Made by a program: the position numbers and the translations under genes. The notes under the pieces were generated by a model. It was not told the origin of the DNA. It saw only the letters and a list, made by a program, of their open reading frames with translations, and made no database searches. A stretch of DNA of 39,037 bases from CAZHTS01 sp964535315. Lineage in GTDB: Bacteria; Chloroflexota; Anaerolineae; Anaerolineales; Anaerolineaceae. The stretch spans positions 1-39,037 of the forward strand of contig CAZHTS010000045.1 of NCBI GenBank assembly GCA_964535315.1. The letters are read 5' to 3'. Below, in pieces: positions 1 through 8,700 of this stretch; within the stretch, counting starts at the first letter, position 1; the number at the start of each line of letters is the position of its first letter.

Positions 1-55
1 CGCCCCAAATCGCGCCAAAACACCCGCCCCAAAATATTAAAACGACACAATTTCG

Positions 56-64
56 TGCTATAAT
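56..64 (+). promoter_or_regulatory. Extended -10 promoter, probably leaderless
   Basis: TGCTATAAT is a perfect extended -10 element (TGn plus TATAAT at 59-64). Only 8 bases separate it from the ATG at 73, so transcription should begin at or just before the start codon. No Shine-Dalgarno sequence lies between them. No good -35 hexamer is visible, as is usual for extended -10 promoters. Confidence 0.6.
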
Positions 65-72
65 CTGGCCTC

Positions 73-1005
73 ATGGACGTCATCATTGCAGTGGACATTG
101 GTGGTACGCAAACCCGCGTCTCGGTTTACCCGCTCGACGACGTGACCCCACTTCAACAGAAAAAAACCGCCACCCGCGCCAAGGGCGGCGCTTCGTTGCA
201 GCGCGTCCTCGACGCCATCGCCGAAGTGTGGCCGGCCGCAGATCGTGTGCGCGCCATCGGCGTGGCCCTGCCCGGCCCCATCGACCCCAAAACCGGCATC
301 CTCTTTGCCGCCCCCAACATCCCCGGCTGGATCAACCTGCCCGTGCGCCAGACCATCCAGGAACGCTTCCAGGTACCCGTGGTCGTCGGCAACGACGCCA
401 ACCTGGCTGCCCTGGGCGAGTGGCGTTACGGCGCCGGGCGCGGCCATCACGACCTGCTCTACCTGACCATCAGCACCGGCATCGGCGGCGGCGTGATCAT
501 GAACGACCGCCTGCTGCTCGGCCACCGCGGCCTGGCCACCGAACTCGGCCACATCACCGTGCTGCCCGACGGCCCGCTGTGCGGCTGCGGCCAGCGCGGC
601 CACCTCGAGGCGCTCGCCTCCGGCACCGCCATCGCCCACTACGTCGCCCAGGAACTGGCCAACGGCACCCCCTGCTCGCTGCCCGTCTCCCCCACCCCCA
701 CCGCCCGCGACATCAGCCTGGCCGCCCAGGCCGGCGACGAACTCTGCCGCCAGGCCATCGCCGCCGCCGCTTCGTATCTCGGCATCGGCGTCGCCAATTA
801 CCTGCACGTCTTCAACCCCTCCATCGTCATCCTGGGCGGCGGCGTCTCCCAGATGGGCGACCTGCTCTTCAAGCCGATGCGCGCCGGGTTGGAACAGAAC
901 GTCATCTCGCCTGCTTACCTCACCGACCTGACCATCACCACCGCCGCCCTCGGCGACGACGCCGGCCTGATGGGCGCCCTGGCCTACGCCCAGACGGCCC
1001 TGTAA
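73..1005 (+). CDS. ROK family sugar kinase (glucokinase-like)
   Basis: This 310-residue protein fits the ROK (repressor, ORF, kinase) family, which phosphorylates glucose or related hexoses with ATP in the cytoplasm. The N-terminal phosphate-binding motif DIGGT is at residues 8-12 and the catalytic GNDAN motif, with Asp108, at 106-110. The zinc-site region reads ELGH (157-160) followed by CGCGQRGH (170-177), so the usual last Cys is His here, a change I believe is seen in other ROK proteins. There is no N-terminal helix-turn-helix, so it is a kinase rather than a ROK repressor. The length is typical of bacterial ROK glucokinases. The exact sugar cannot be read from the sequence. It appears to be a single-gene unit with its own leaderless promoter, and its stop codon lies inside a long palindromic repeat that probably ends the transcript. 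Confidence 0.88.
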   Translation: MDVIIAVDIGGTQTRVSVYPLDDVTPLQQKKTATRAKGGASLQRVLDAIAEVWPAADRVRAIGVALPGPIDPKTGILFAAPNIPGWINLPVRQTIQERFQVPVVVGNDANLAALGEWRYGAGRGHHDLLYLTISTGIGGGVIMNDRLLLGHRGLATELGHITVLPDGPLCGCGQRGHLEALASGTAIAHYVAQELANGTPCSLPVSPTPTARDISLAAQAGDELCRQAIAAAASYLGIGVANYLHVFNPSIVILGGGVSQMGDLLFKPMRAGLEQNVISPAYLTDLTITTAALGDDAGLMGALAYAQTAL

Positions 1006-1079
1006 CACGGATTGCACGGATTTTGACGCATGCCACGGATGCGGATGATCCGTGCTTTTACCCGTTAAATCCGTGTTAC
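1002..1079. repeat. Palindromic intergenic repeat built on CACGGAT
   Basis: The outer arms GTAACACGGATT (1002-1013) and AATCCGTGTTAC (1068-1079) are perfect 12-base complements. Inner arms GCACGGAT (1014-1021) and ATCCGTGC (1048-1055) also pair, and a further CACGGAT copy lies at 1034-1040. The element begins in the stop codon of the sugar kinase gene and ends just before the next promoter. It would fold into a long stem and probably limits readthrough. I believe similar CACGGAT-based repeats occur between genes in many environmental bacteria. Confidence 0.8.
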
Positions 1080-1080
1080 C

Positions 1081-1110
1081 TTGCGAACCCAATCCTCCGT
1101 TTGATATAAT
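1081..1110 (+). promoter_or_regulatory. Sigma-70-type promoter of the aminotransferase operon
   Basis: TTGCGA (1081-1086) is followed after 18 bases by TATAAT (1105-1110). The transcript would carry a leader of about 90 bases. That leader contains a short CCCC/GGGG hairpin (near 1124-1139) and the Shine-Dalgarno sequence used by the aminotransferase. Confidence 0.5.
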
Positions 1111-1207
1111 GAAAGCATCCACACCCCATTTCCCTGGGGTATATTTATCTCAACCCGGCTCACCACGCAGCCAACCGTTCACCCTTTCAGTTCAAAGGAG
1201 GTCACTC

Positions 1208-2527
1208 GTGGAACCACTCAAGTTACCAGGGCCAAACGCCATGCGTATCCTGGAGCGAGATCATTCGGTCATCTCGCCGTCTTACCCTCGAGGTTATCCC
1301 TTCGTCATGGATTATGGAAGAGGCACACAGGTTTGGGATGTCGACGGCAATCGCTTTCTCGATTTCGCCGCCGGCATCGCCGTCGTTTCTACCGGACACA
1401 GCCACCCCCAGGTGGTGCGTGCCATCCAGGAGCAGGCTGAAAAATTCATCCACATCTCCTCGGATTTTTATCACCCCAAATGGGTTGAATTTGGAGAAAA
1501 GCTAAACGAGATCGCCCCCTTCAAAGAGCCGGCCATCTCCTTTATGACCAACTCCGGCACCGAAAGTGTGGAAGCCGCCATCAAACTGGCTCGCTTCCAC
1601 ACCCACCGCAGCCAGTTCATCGGTTTCCTCGGCGGATTTCACGGCCGCACCATGGGCGCCGTGACCTTCACCGCCAGCAAACCCTCTTACCACAAAGGTT
1701 TTTACCCTTTGCTCAACGGCGTGGTTCACGCCCCCTTCCCCGACCCCTATCGCCCCATCCTGCAAAGCCGTCCCGGTGAAGACTACGGGCAGACCGTCGT
1801 ACGGTATATCGAAGAGGAAATTCTCGGCAGGATCGTCCCCGCCGACGAAGTGGCCGGCATCCTGGTCGAAAGCATTCAAGGCGAGGGCGGCTACATCGTT
1901 CCCTCCCAGAGTTTCTTCCCCGCCTTGCGCCAGCTTTGCGACCGCTACGGCATCCTGCTGATTGCAGACGAAGTCCAGGCCGGCATGGGTCGCACCGGCA
2001 AATGGTGGGCCATCGAAAACTTTGGCGTCGAACCCGACATCGTCTGCGCCGCCAAAGGCATCGCCTCCGGCGTCCCCCTCGGCGCCATGATCGCCCGCAA
2101 GAGCATCGTCACCTGGCCCAGGGGCGCCCACGGCAACACCTACGGCGGCAACCCGCTGGCCTGCGCCGCCGCCCTGGCGACCATCGACCTGATCGAAAAA
2201 GAATACCTGCTCAACGCCACTGAAGTGGGCCAGTACGCCCTGGACATCCTGGCCGAAATCGCCGCCCGCCACCCCTCCATCGGCGAGGTGCGCGGCATCG
2301 GCCTGATGATCGGCGTTGAATTTGTCAAAGACCCCCACACCAAAGAACCGGCCAGCCAGCTGCGTGACCGCGTCGTCGACCTGGCCTTCGAACGCGGCCT
2401 GCTCACCCTGGGCTGCGGGCGCAGCGTCATTCGCATCTCGCCGCCGCTGTGCACCACCCGCAGCGAAATGGACGAGGGTCTCGCCATCTTTGAAGAAGCC
2501 ATCACCCTGGCCGAAAAAGGATTGTAA
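1208..2527 (+). CDS. Class III PLP-dependent aminotransferase (acetylornithine/GABA aminotransferase-like)
   Basis: The 439-residue protein is a fold-type I aminotransferase of class III. It would use pyridoxal phosphate to move an amino group from an omega- or alpha-amino acid to an oxo acid. Seen in the sequence: the substrate-side motif DVDGNRFLDF near residue 38, NSGTES for phosphate binding, IADEVQAGMGRTG with the cofactor-ring aspartate, and the Schiff-base lysine at 283 in AAKGIASG. The N-terminus (PGPNAMRILERD) resembles archaeal and Chloroflexota proteins annotated as acetylornithine or 4-aminobutyrate aminotransferases, some of which act as amino acid racemases, so the substrate is open. 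I chose the GTG at 1208 because AAAGGAGGT (1194-1202) sits 5 bases before it; an in-frame upstream extension to 1052 lacks such a site and shows no family similarity. The next gene begins 5 bases after the stop. Confidence 0.88.
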   Translation: MEPLKLPGPNAMRILERDHSVISPSYPRGYPFVMDYGRGTQVWDVDGNRFLDFAAGIAVVSTGHSHPQVVRAIQEQAEKFIHISSDFYHPKWVEFGEKLNEIAPFKEPAISFMTNSGTESVEAAIKLARFHTHRSQFIGFLGGFHGRTMGAVTFTASKPSYHKGFYPLLNGVVHAPFPDPYRPILQSRPGEDYGQTVVRYIEEEILGRIVPADEVAGILVESIQGEGGYIVPSQSFFPALRQLCDRYGILLIADEVQAGMGRTGKWWAIENFGVEPDIVCAAKGIASGVPLGAMIARKSIVTWPRGAHGNTYGGNPLACAAALATIDLIEKEYLLNATEVGQYALDILAEIAARHPSIGEVRGIGLMIGVEFVKDPHTKEPASQLRDRVVDLAFERGLLTLGCGRSVIRISPPLCTTRSEMDEGLAIFEEAITLAEKGL

Positions 2528-2532
2528 TCGCC

Positions 2533-4086
2533 ATGCTCCCCGACTTTCGTGTCCGCCAACGAGACTATTTGCTTGAAATCGCCCGGGCGCTCACCCAGGA
2601 ACTCGACCTGGACAAGCTGCTCGAGCGCATCCTCACCATCTCGATTGAAATGTTGGCGGGCCAGGCCGGGTTGATTGCTTTACGCTCGTCTGCAGGGGGC
2701 TGGCGCGTGCGCGTCTCGCACGGCCTCCCCCCTGCTTTCCTGCGCTTTATCGAGCCTTATCTCAAAGACCTGCCCGAAGACAACGACCCCGAGACCGGCG
2801 AACTGCCCGAGATCAATCGCATGCTCCAGCAGTTCACCCAGGTTGCCTCGCTCGGCATGCTCAACGGCACCGGCCTGCCGCTCATCGCCCGCCAGAAGGT
2901 GGTGGGCGTCATCTTCATCTTCCGCAGCTACGCCGGGCTGTTCTCCATCACCGACCGCACCCTGCTCAGCAGTTTTGCCAATCAGGCCGCCATCGCCGTG
3001 CAAAACGTGCAGCTCTACACCCAGGTCAACCAGGAGAAACAGCGCATGGACGCCCTGCTCGATACCGCCGCCGACGGGATCCTCATCCTGGTCGATGGGC
3101 ACCGCATCGAACGCTGCAACCCCGCCTTTGCCCACCTGGTGGGCCTGCCCGAAGAACAGATCGACGGCCGCAGCCACGAAGACATCGTGCGCTGGGCCCG
3201 CCCGCCGCAGGGCCTCACCCTCGAGCAGGCCGAAGCCGGCGGCTGGCCGCTCACCCCGCACGCCCAACTCTACGTGGAAGGCGATTTGCTGCGCAACAAC
3301 CCGCCGCCCCTGCCCGTCGGCATCACCTACGCCCCGCTGCTCTCCGCCGAAGGCAACCTGCTCAACATCATCGCCACCGTGCGCGACATCACCCGTTTCC
3401 GCCAGGCCGAAGAACTCAAAAGCACCTTCGTCTCGATCATCAGCCACGAACTCAAGACGCCCGTCGCCCTGATCAAGGGCTACGTCAGCACCCTGCGCCG
3501 CGAGGACGCCCGCTGGGATCGCGCCATCGTCGAAGACAGCCTGGCCGTCATCGAGGACGAGGCCGACCACCTCACCCTGCTCATTGAAAACCTGCTGGAC
3601 GCCTCGCGCCTCCAGGCCGGCGGCGTCAATCTCAAACTGGCCGACATCTACCTCCCCGACCTGGCCGCCCGGCTGGCCAAACGTTTCCAGACCCAAAGCA
3701 GCCGCCACCACCTGAACGTCGATTTCCCCGCCGATTTTCCCATCGTCCTGGCCGACGAAAACCGCATCGAACAGGTGCTTTCCAACCTGATCTCCAACGC
3801 CATCAAGTACACCCCCGAAGGCGAGATCCGCATCTCCGGCCAGATCCGGCCCAACTTCGTCGTGCTGTGCGTCAGCGACCAGGGCAAAGGCATCGCTCCC
3901 GAAGACATCCCGCACGTCTTCGACCGTTTCTACCGCGCCCCCGACATGGCCCGCCAGACCAAAGGCGCCGGGCTGGGGCTTTACCTGGCGCGCTCCATCG
4001 TCGAGGCGCACGGCGGGCAAATCTGGGTCGACCCCGCCCCCGGCCAGGGCGCCCGCATCTGCTTCTCGCTGCCGCGCCCATCCTGA
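2533..4086 (+). CDS. Soluble sensor histidine kinase, GAF-PAS-HisKA-HATPase
   Basis: This 517-residue kinase has no membrane segment. A GAF domain covers about residues 15-170, a PAS domain about 175-290, then a HisKA dimerisation domain with the phospho-accepting His305 in ISHELKTP, and a HATPase domain. The ATPase has an N box (NLISNAIKYTPEGE), a G1 box (DQGKGIAPEDI) and a G2 box (KGAGLGLYLA), so it should be active. It would sense a cytoplasmic ligand or redox state and phosphorylate a response regulator, but no regulator gene lies next to it. It starts 5 bases after the aminotransferase and is almost certainly co-transcribed with it, an unusual pairing. Its stop codon faces the stop codon of the convergent cyclase gene with only two bases between. 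The signal and the target cannot be read from the sequence. Confidence 0.9.
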   Translation: MLPDFRVRQRDYLLEIARALTQELDLDKLLERILTISIEMLAGQAGLIALRSSAGGWRVRVSHGLPPAFLRFIEPYLKDLPEDNDPETGELPEINRMLQQFTQVASLGMLNGTGLPLIARQKVVGVIFIFRSYAGLFSITDRTLLSSFANQAAIAVQNVQLYTQVNQEKQRMDALLDTAADGILILVDGHRIERCNPAFAHLVGLPEEQIDGRSHEDIVRWARPPQGLTLEQAEAGGWPLTPHAQLYVEGDLLRNNPPPLPVGITYAPLLSAEGNLLNIIATVRDITRFRQAEELKSTFVSIISHELKTPVALIKGYVSTLRREDARWDRAIVEDSLAVIEDEADHLTLLIENLLDASRLQAGGVNLKLADIYLPDLAARLAKRFQTQSSRHHLNVDFPADFPIVLADENRIEQVLSNLISNAIKYTPEGEIRISGQIRPNFVVLCVSDQGKGIAPEDIPHVFDRFYRAPDMARQTKGAGLGLYLARSIVEAHGGQIWVDPAPGQGARICFSLPRPS

Positions 4087-4088
4087 GG

Positions 4089-5717
4089 TCAGGCGGCCGA
4101 AAGCACCACCCGGTTGCGCCCCATCTGCTTGGCCTGGTACAACGCCTGATCCGCCGCCTCGCTCAACCCCGAGGGCGTCTGCCGCTCCGGGAAGGTGGCG
4201 ATCCCACAGCTAAACGTGATGCAAAATTCGTTGCCGTCGCTGATGTGTCGCACCGCGCCAAACGCGTCGCGCAGCGTGTCCATCAACCGCAGCGCCGCCT
4301 CACGCTCCGTATTGGGCAGGATGATGACGAACTCCTCGCCGCCGTAGCGCCCGATGATGTCCGAATTGCGCAGCCGCCGGCTCAACATGTGCGACAGCGA
4401 TTTCAACACCCGGTCGCCGGTGGCATGTCCGTACGTATCGTTGACCGTCTTGAAATGATCGATGTCGATCATCGCCAGCGCCAGCGGCGTCCCCTGGCGC
4501 GCCGCCCGCGACAGTTCCTGGCTCAACCGCTCGCGGATCGTGGTGTGGTTCAGCAGCCCCGTCAGGCTGTCGCAGCGCATCAACGTGCGCAGTTGGCGGT
4601 AGCGTTGGATGCGCGAGGACACCGCCGTCACCAGATGATCCGGCCGGATGGGCTTGACCAGGAAATCATCGCCGCCCAGGCCCACGGCCGCCAGCTGCTT
4701 CTCGCGATCCGTCTCCGCCGACAGGTACACAATCGGCAGGCTGACGAATTGATTCATCTGGCGGATAAGCTTCGCCAGTTCCAACCCGGTGCAATCCGGC
4801 ATGTACAGATCCAGCAGCAGCAAATCCGGGTTGAAGTCTTCCAACAGCGGCATCAGATCCATCGGCTTCGTCACCGTCGCCACCTCGATCTTCGCCTTGC
4901 GCAGATGCAATGCGTTGACGTTGGCCTGCACCTCCGAATCGTCCACGATCATCACCCGGTACGGCTCCATATTGGGATACACGACGATCTTATCCAGTGC
5001 GTCCACCAGGGCGCTCACATCCACCGGCTTGGTGAAATACGCCTTACCCCCTGCCCGGATGGCCTGCAGACGCGCCGAAAGATCGTCGCGGATCGATAGA
5101 AAGAAGACCGGCAGCGTATGTTCGAATTCCTCCTGCAAACGCCGGATCTCGTCCGCCCCTGCCAGTTCACCCTCCGGAAAGATGATGTCCATCAACACCG
5201 CCGCCGGAATCATCTCACTCAGTGCGGTGCGCAAATCGCCCAACTGGGTAAAGGCCTGCACGCTGTAACCGAAACGACCGATCTGCACCGCAATGTTTTC
5301 CGCCTGCACCACGTCATCCTCGACGATATAAATCAGGCTGTTCGAGCGCATGTCCTGCAACGAGGGGATGTTCTTGAGCGACTGCACGATCTGGAGTTGC
5401 TGTTCCAGCGTCCCGTCGCGTTCCTTTTTCACCATGGACGCCTGCAAATCGCGCATCTTTGCGTTTAAACCTGCCCACACATCCTGACCATTGCCCACGT
5501 TCTTCAGACCTGTTTCCAGGGCACGCGCCGCATTGCCCATCTTGCTGTACCCCAACGTCAAAGCCGCCCCCGCCAGCTGGTGCACGACCGCCGTCAACGC
5601 CGCCGCTCGCGTTTCATCCCATTCACCGGCATACAGCATATCCCACAGGTCTTGAATCTGACGCTGTTTATCACTCAACTGCGTCAAAAATTGCGTGGTG
5701 ATCTCGAAATCGTTCAT
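4089..5717 (-). CDS. Response regulator diguanylate cyclase, HPt-REC-REC-GGDEF
   Basis: The 542-residue protein combines four signalling modules. An HPt-like helical domain occupies about residues 1-110 with His46 in VHQLAGAALTLG. The first receiver (about 127-245) has its likely phospho-acceptor at Asp177, and the second (about 253-370) at Asp303. The C-terminal GGDEF domain (about 380-542) has an intact active site GGEEF (459-463) and a product-inhibition site RNSD (450-453), spaced five residues upstream as in feedback-controlled enzymes. It should make cyclic di-GMP from two GTP when phosphorylated. The start has AAGGAAG a few bases upstream and lies 14 bases after the hybrid kinase gene, so that kinase is the likely phosphodonor. 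An HPt domain in front of two receivers is uncommon and may let phosphate pass within the protein or on to others. Confidence 0.9.
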   Translation of the reverse strand: MNDFEITTQFLTQLSDKQRQIQDLWDMLYAGEWDETRAAALTAVVHQLAGAALTLGYSKMGNAARALETGLKNVGNGQDVWAGLNAKMRDLQASMVKKERDGTLEQQLQIVQSLKNIPSLQDMRSNSLIYIVEDDVVQAENIAVQIGRFGYSVQAFTQLGDLRTALSEMIPAAVLMDIIFPEGELAGADEIRRLQEEFEHTLPVFFLSIRDDLSARLQAIRAGGKAYFTKPVDVSALVDALDKIVVYPNMEPYRVMIVDDSEVQANVNALHLRKAKIEVATVTKPMDLMPLLEDFNPDLLLLDLYMPDCTGLELAKLIRQMNQFVSLPIVYLSAETDREKQLAAVGLGGDDFLVKPIRPDHLVTAVSSRIQRYRQLRTLMRCDSLTGLLNHTTIRERLSQELSRAARQGTPLALAMIDIDHFKTVNDTYGHATGDRVLKSLSHMLSRRLRNSDIIGRYGGEEFVIILPNTEREAALRLMDTLRDAFGAVRHISDGNEFCITFSCGIATFPERQTPSGLSEAADQALYQAKQMGRNRVVLSAA

Positions 5718-5731
5718 TTCCGGCTTCCTTA

Positions 5732-8700
5732 TTACGCCTCGATCATATCTTGCACAATCATGCGCAGATCCTGGCGCGCCCGCTGGTACTCAACCTCAAT
5801 CTGCGCCAGCGTGGCTGCCGCCCCTTCCAGTTTACCCGATTTTCCGATCATTTCCAGTTCCTTGCACAACCCTGCCAGTAGCCGCGCCCCAAAGGTCAGG
5901 CTGGCGCCCTTGATGGCGTGCGCCGCCTTTCCCGCCCTGTCGGCATCCCCACTCTTCAAGGCGGCCGCGATCTCCACCAGGCGCCGGTCGCTGTCCACAA
6001 AGAATTCCTCGATCAAATCTTGCAACACGCGGGCGTCCTCACCCTCGTAGGGAAAATACTCTTTCAGCATGACCTGATCGATACTGGCATTCGCGCCCAC
6101 GTTCATTTTCTCCTCGTTCGTCTGAGTTACCGCCGGCAAAGGTGTTACCGCCGCGGCGGTTTGCGTCTTATAACGTTGCAACGGCATGCATTTCTCCAAT
6201 GCGTTGCGCAGTTGGGTCACATTGACCGGCTTGCTCAAATAATCGTTCATCCCCGCCGCCAGATACTCCTCGCGCTCACCGCCCAGGGCGTTAGCGGTCA
6301 TGGCGATGATGCGCGGCTGCCGTTCGGCCGGCAGGGTGGTGCGAATCTGATCGGTCGCCTCGATGCCGTTCATCTCCGGCATCTGGATATCCATCAGAAT
6401 GACATCGTAGGATTGCCGCTGCATCGCCGCCAACACCTCCAGCCCGTTTGAAACAATGTCTGCCCGGTAACCTAACCGTTCCAGCATCAGCTGCGCTACC
6501 TTCTGGTTGACCGGGTGATCCTCGGCGATCAAAATATGCAGCGGGTGACGCGCCCCCATCTGCGCATCGTAATCCGTTTGCAGTGGGATCACCTCGCTGC
6601 TCACCACGTGCTCGGCGAACACCGTCAACAAGGCATCGTAGAGTTGCGAGGGCTTAATCGGTTTGTATAGATAAGCCGCCGCCCGAATACCGTCGGGCAA
6701 AGTCTGCTTGTACCCGATCGAGCTGAACACCACAATCGGCAGCTTTTGCTCCGAACGATATTTGCGCAGTTCCACCGCCAGCGTCAACCCGTCCATTTCC
6801 GGCATCTGCACGTCTAACACCGCCACATCCGCTCGCAACCCGGCGGCAATCCTGGCCAGCGCCTCGCGCCCCGAAGCAAACGCCACCGCCCGCATGCCCC
6901 ACGACTCGGCCATTCGCACCACAATCGTGCGGTTGGTGGCGTTGTCATCCACCACCAACAACGCCTTGCCCTTGATGCTCGGCAGCGCCTGCCCGAACAA
7001 CACCCGGCTGACCTGCTTTTCCGGTTTCGCCCGGATGGTGAAGTGGAACGTACTGCCCTGGCCTTCACCTTTGCTTTCCACCCAGATCTCTCCGCCCATA
7101 AACGCCACCAGCCGTTTACAAATCGCCAGCCCCAGACCGGTGCCGCCGTACTTGCGCGTGGTCGAAGCGTCCACCTGCGAAAAAGACTGGAACAGACGAT
7201 CCAGGCGCTCGGCTGCAATCCCAATCCCCGTATCCCGCACCGAGAAATGCAGCACCACCTGCCGCTCGTCTCCCGCGCCCGTATCCGCCTCCACGTGCAC
7301 CTGCACCACCACTTCGCCCACATTGGTGAATTTGATTGCATTGCTGATCAGGTTGACCAGAATCTGGCGCAAACGGGTGATATCGCCGCAGATCGCCTCG
7401 GGCGTGCCCGGTTCGATCTGATAGATCAGTTCCACGTCCTTATCCGCCGCCTGATACGCCATCAAATCCAGCGCCGTCTCGATGCACTCGCGCAGATCGA
7501 AGGGCTGCATCTCCAGTTCCAGCTTGCCGGCCTCGATCTTCGAGAAATCGAGAATATCGTTGATAATCGCCAGCAGCGCGTCGTTGCTCTTGCGGATCGC
7601 CTCGGCATATTCCATCTGCTCGCGGTTCAACGAAGTATCCAGCAGCAGGCTGGTCATGCCCACGATGCCGTTCATCGGCGTGCGAATCTCGTGGCTCATG
7701 TTCGCCAGGAACTCGCTCTTGGCGCGCGTCGCCGCCTCGGCCGCCTGGCGCGCCTGCTGCAAATCGGTGATATCGTGATAGATCGCCAGCACCCCGACCT
7801 TTTTTTCCTCGATTGAAACCGTCACCGCAAACAACTCCACGTCCACCAGCTCACCGTCTTTGCGACTGCGCTGGCAGATCATCCGCAACATCTCCCCTTC
7901 AGCCACGTCTGCGGTCAGTTTCTCTGCCTGGTCTCGCACCGCCTCGTTGGCTGCCACCAGCTCGTTGATATTCCGTCCCAGCGCCTCTTCCCGGTGATAG
8001 CCAAACAGCTTCTCGGCCGCCGGGTTCCACCCGGTGACGCTTCCATCCAGATCGGTAAAGGCAATGGCCACCGGACTGTAGCGGATCAGCGCATCCGACA
8101 GACGGCGCGCCTCCTCGAGCTGGCGGGTGCGCCACTCCACCCGTTCTTCCAGCCCGCGCACCAATTCGGTATTGGCAATCGCAATCGCCGCCTGCCCGGC
8201 CAGCGTGTCCAGGAAGTCAAACCATTCGCCGTCCGGCTCGACGCGCTCGCGGCCAAAAACCGCCAGGGCGCCGCGCACCTCGCCGTGCGCCACCAGCGGC
8301 TGGCCGTAATACACCTGAAAATCGCACAGCGCAGCGCCGTTTTCGTCGGTACGATTCAGGTGCAGCGGCGCGCCACTGTCGATCACCTGCCGGCCATAAC
8401 GGTCGATGCTCTCTGCACACGAGCGCTCCCCCACCCTCGCCACGCCCACTACCTGCTGAGAACGTATGTCCAACAGCAAAATCTTGCCGCCGTCCATTTC
8501 CAGATGCCGCACCCCTTGTTCCAACAGGTACTGCAAGGTTTCTTCCAGCGTCTGATTTTTAACGATCATGCTGTCCACGCGCCGCAGAGTCGCCAGGCGA
8601 TCCAACTGGTGTGTCAGGCGCTGGCGGGCGACGCGCAGGCTGGTCAGCATGTTTAGAATGGCGTTGCCCAGGATATCGTCGCTCGAGCGCGGCACAACCG

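Noticed and set aside
170..177. Loss of the ROK zinc site as a sign of decay
   Set aside because: Only the last Cys is replaced, by His, which can also bind zinc, and the rest of the kinase is intact.
2680..4020. A 446-codon open frame antisense to the histidine kinase
   Set aside because: It has no start context or motif and mirrors the codon bias of the real gene on the plus strand.
3867..5099. A 410-codon plus-strand frame across the kinase end and the cyclase gene
   Set aside because: The product is an Arg/Gln/His-rich string antisense to an intact receiver-GGDEF protein.
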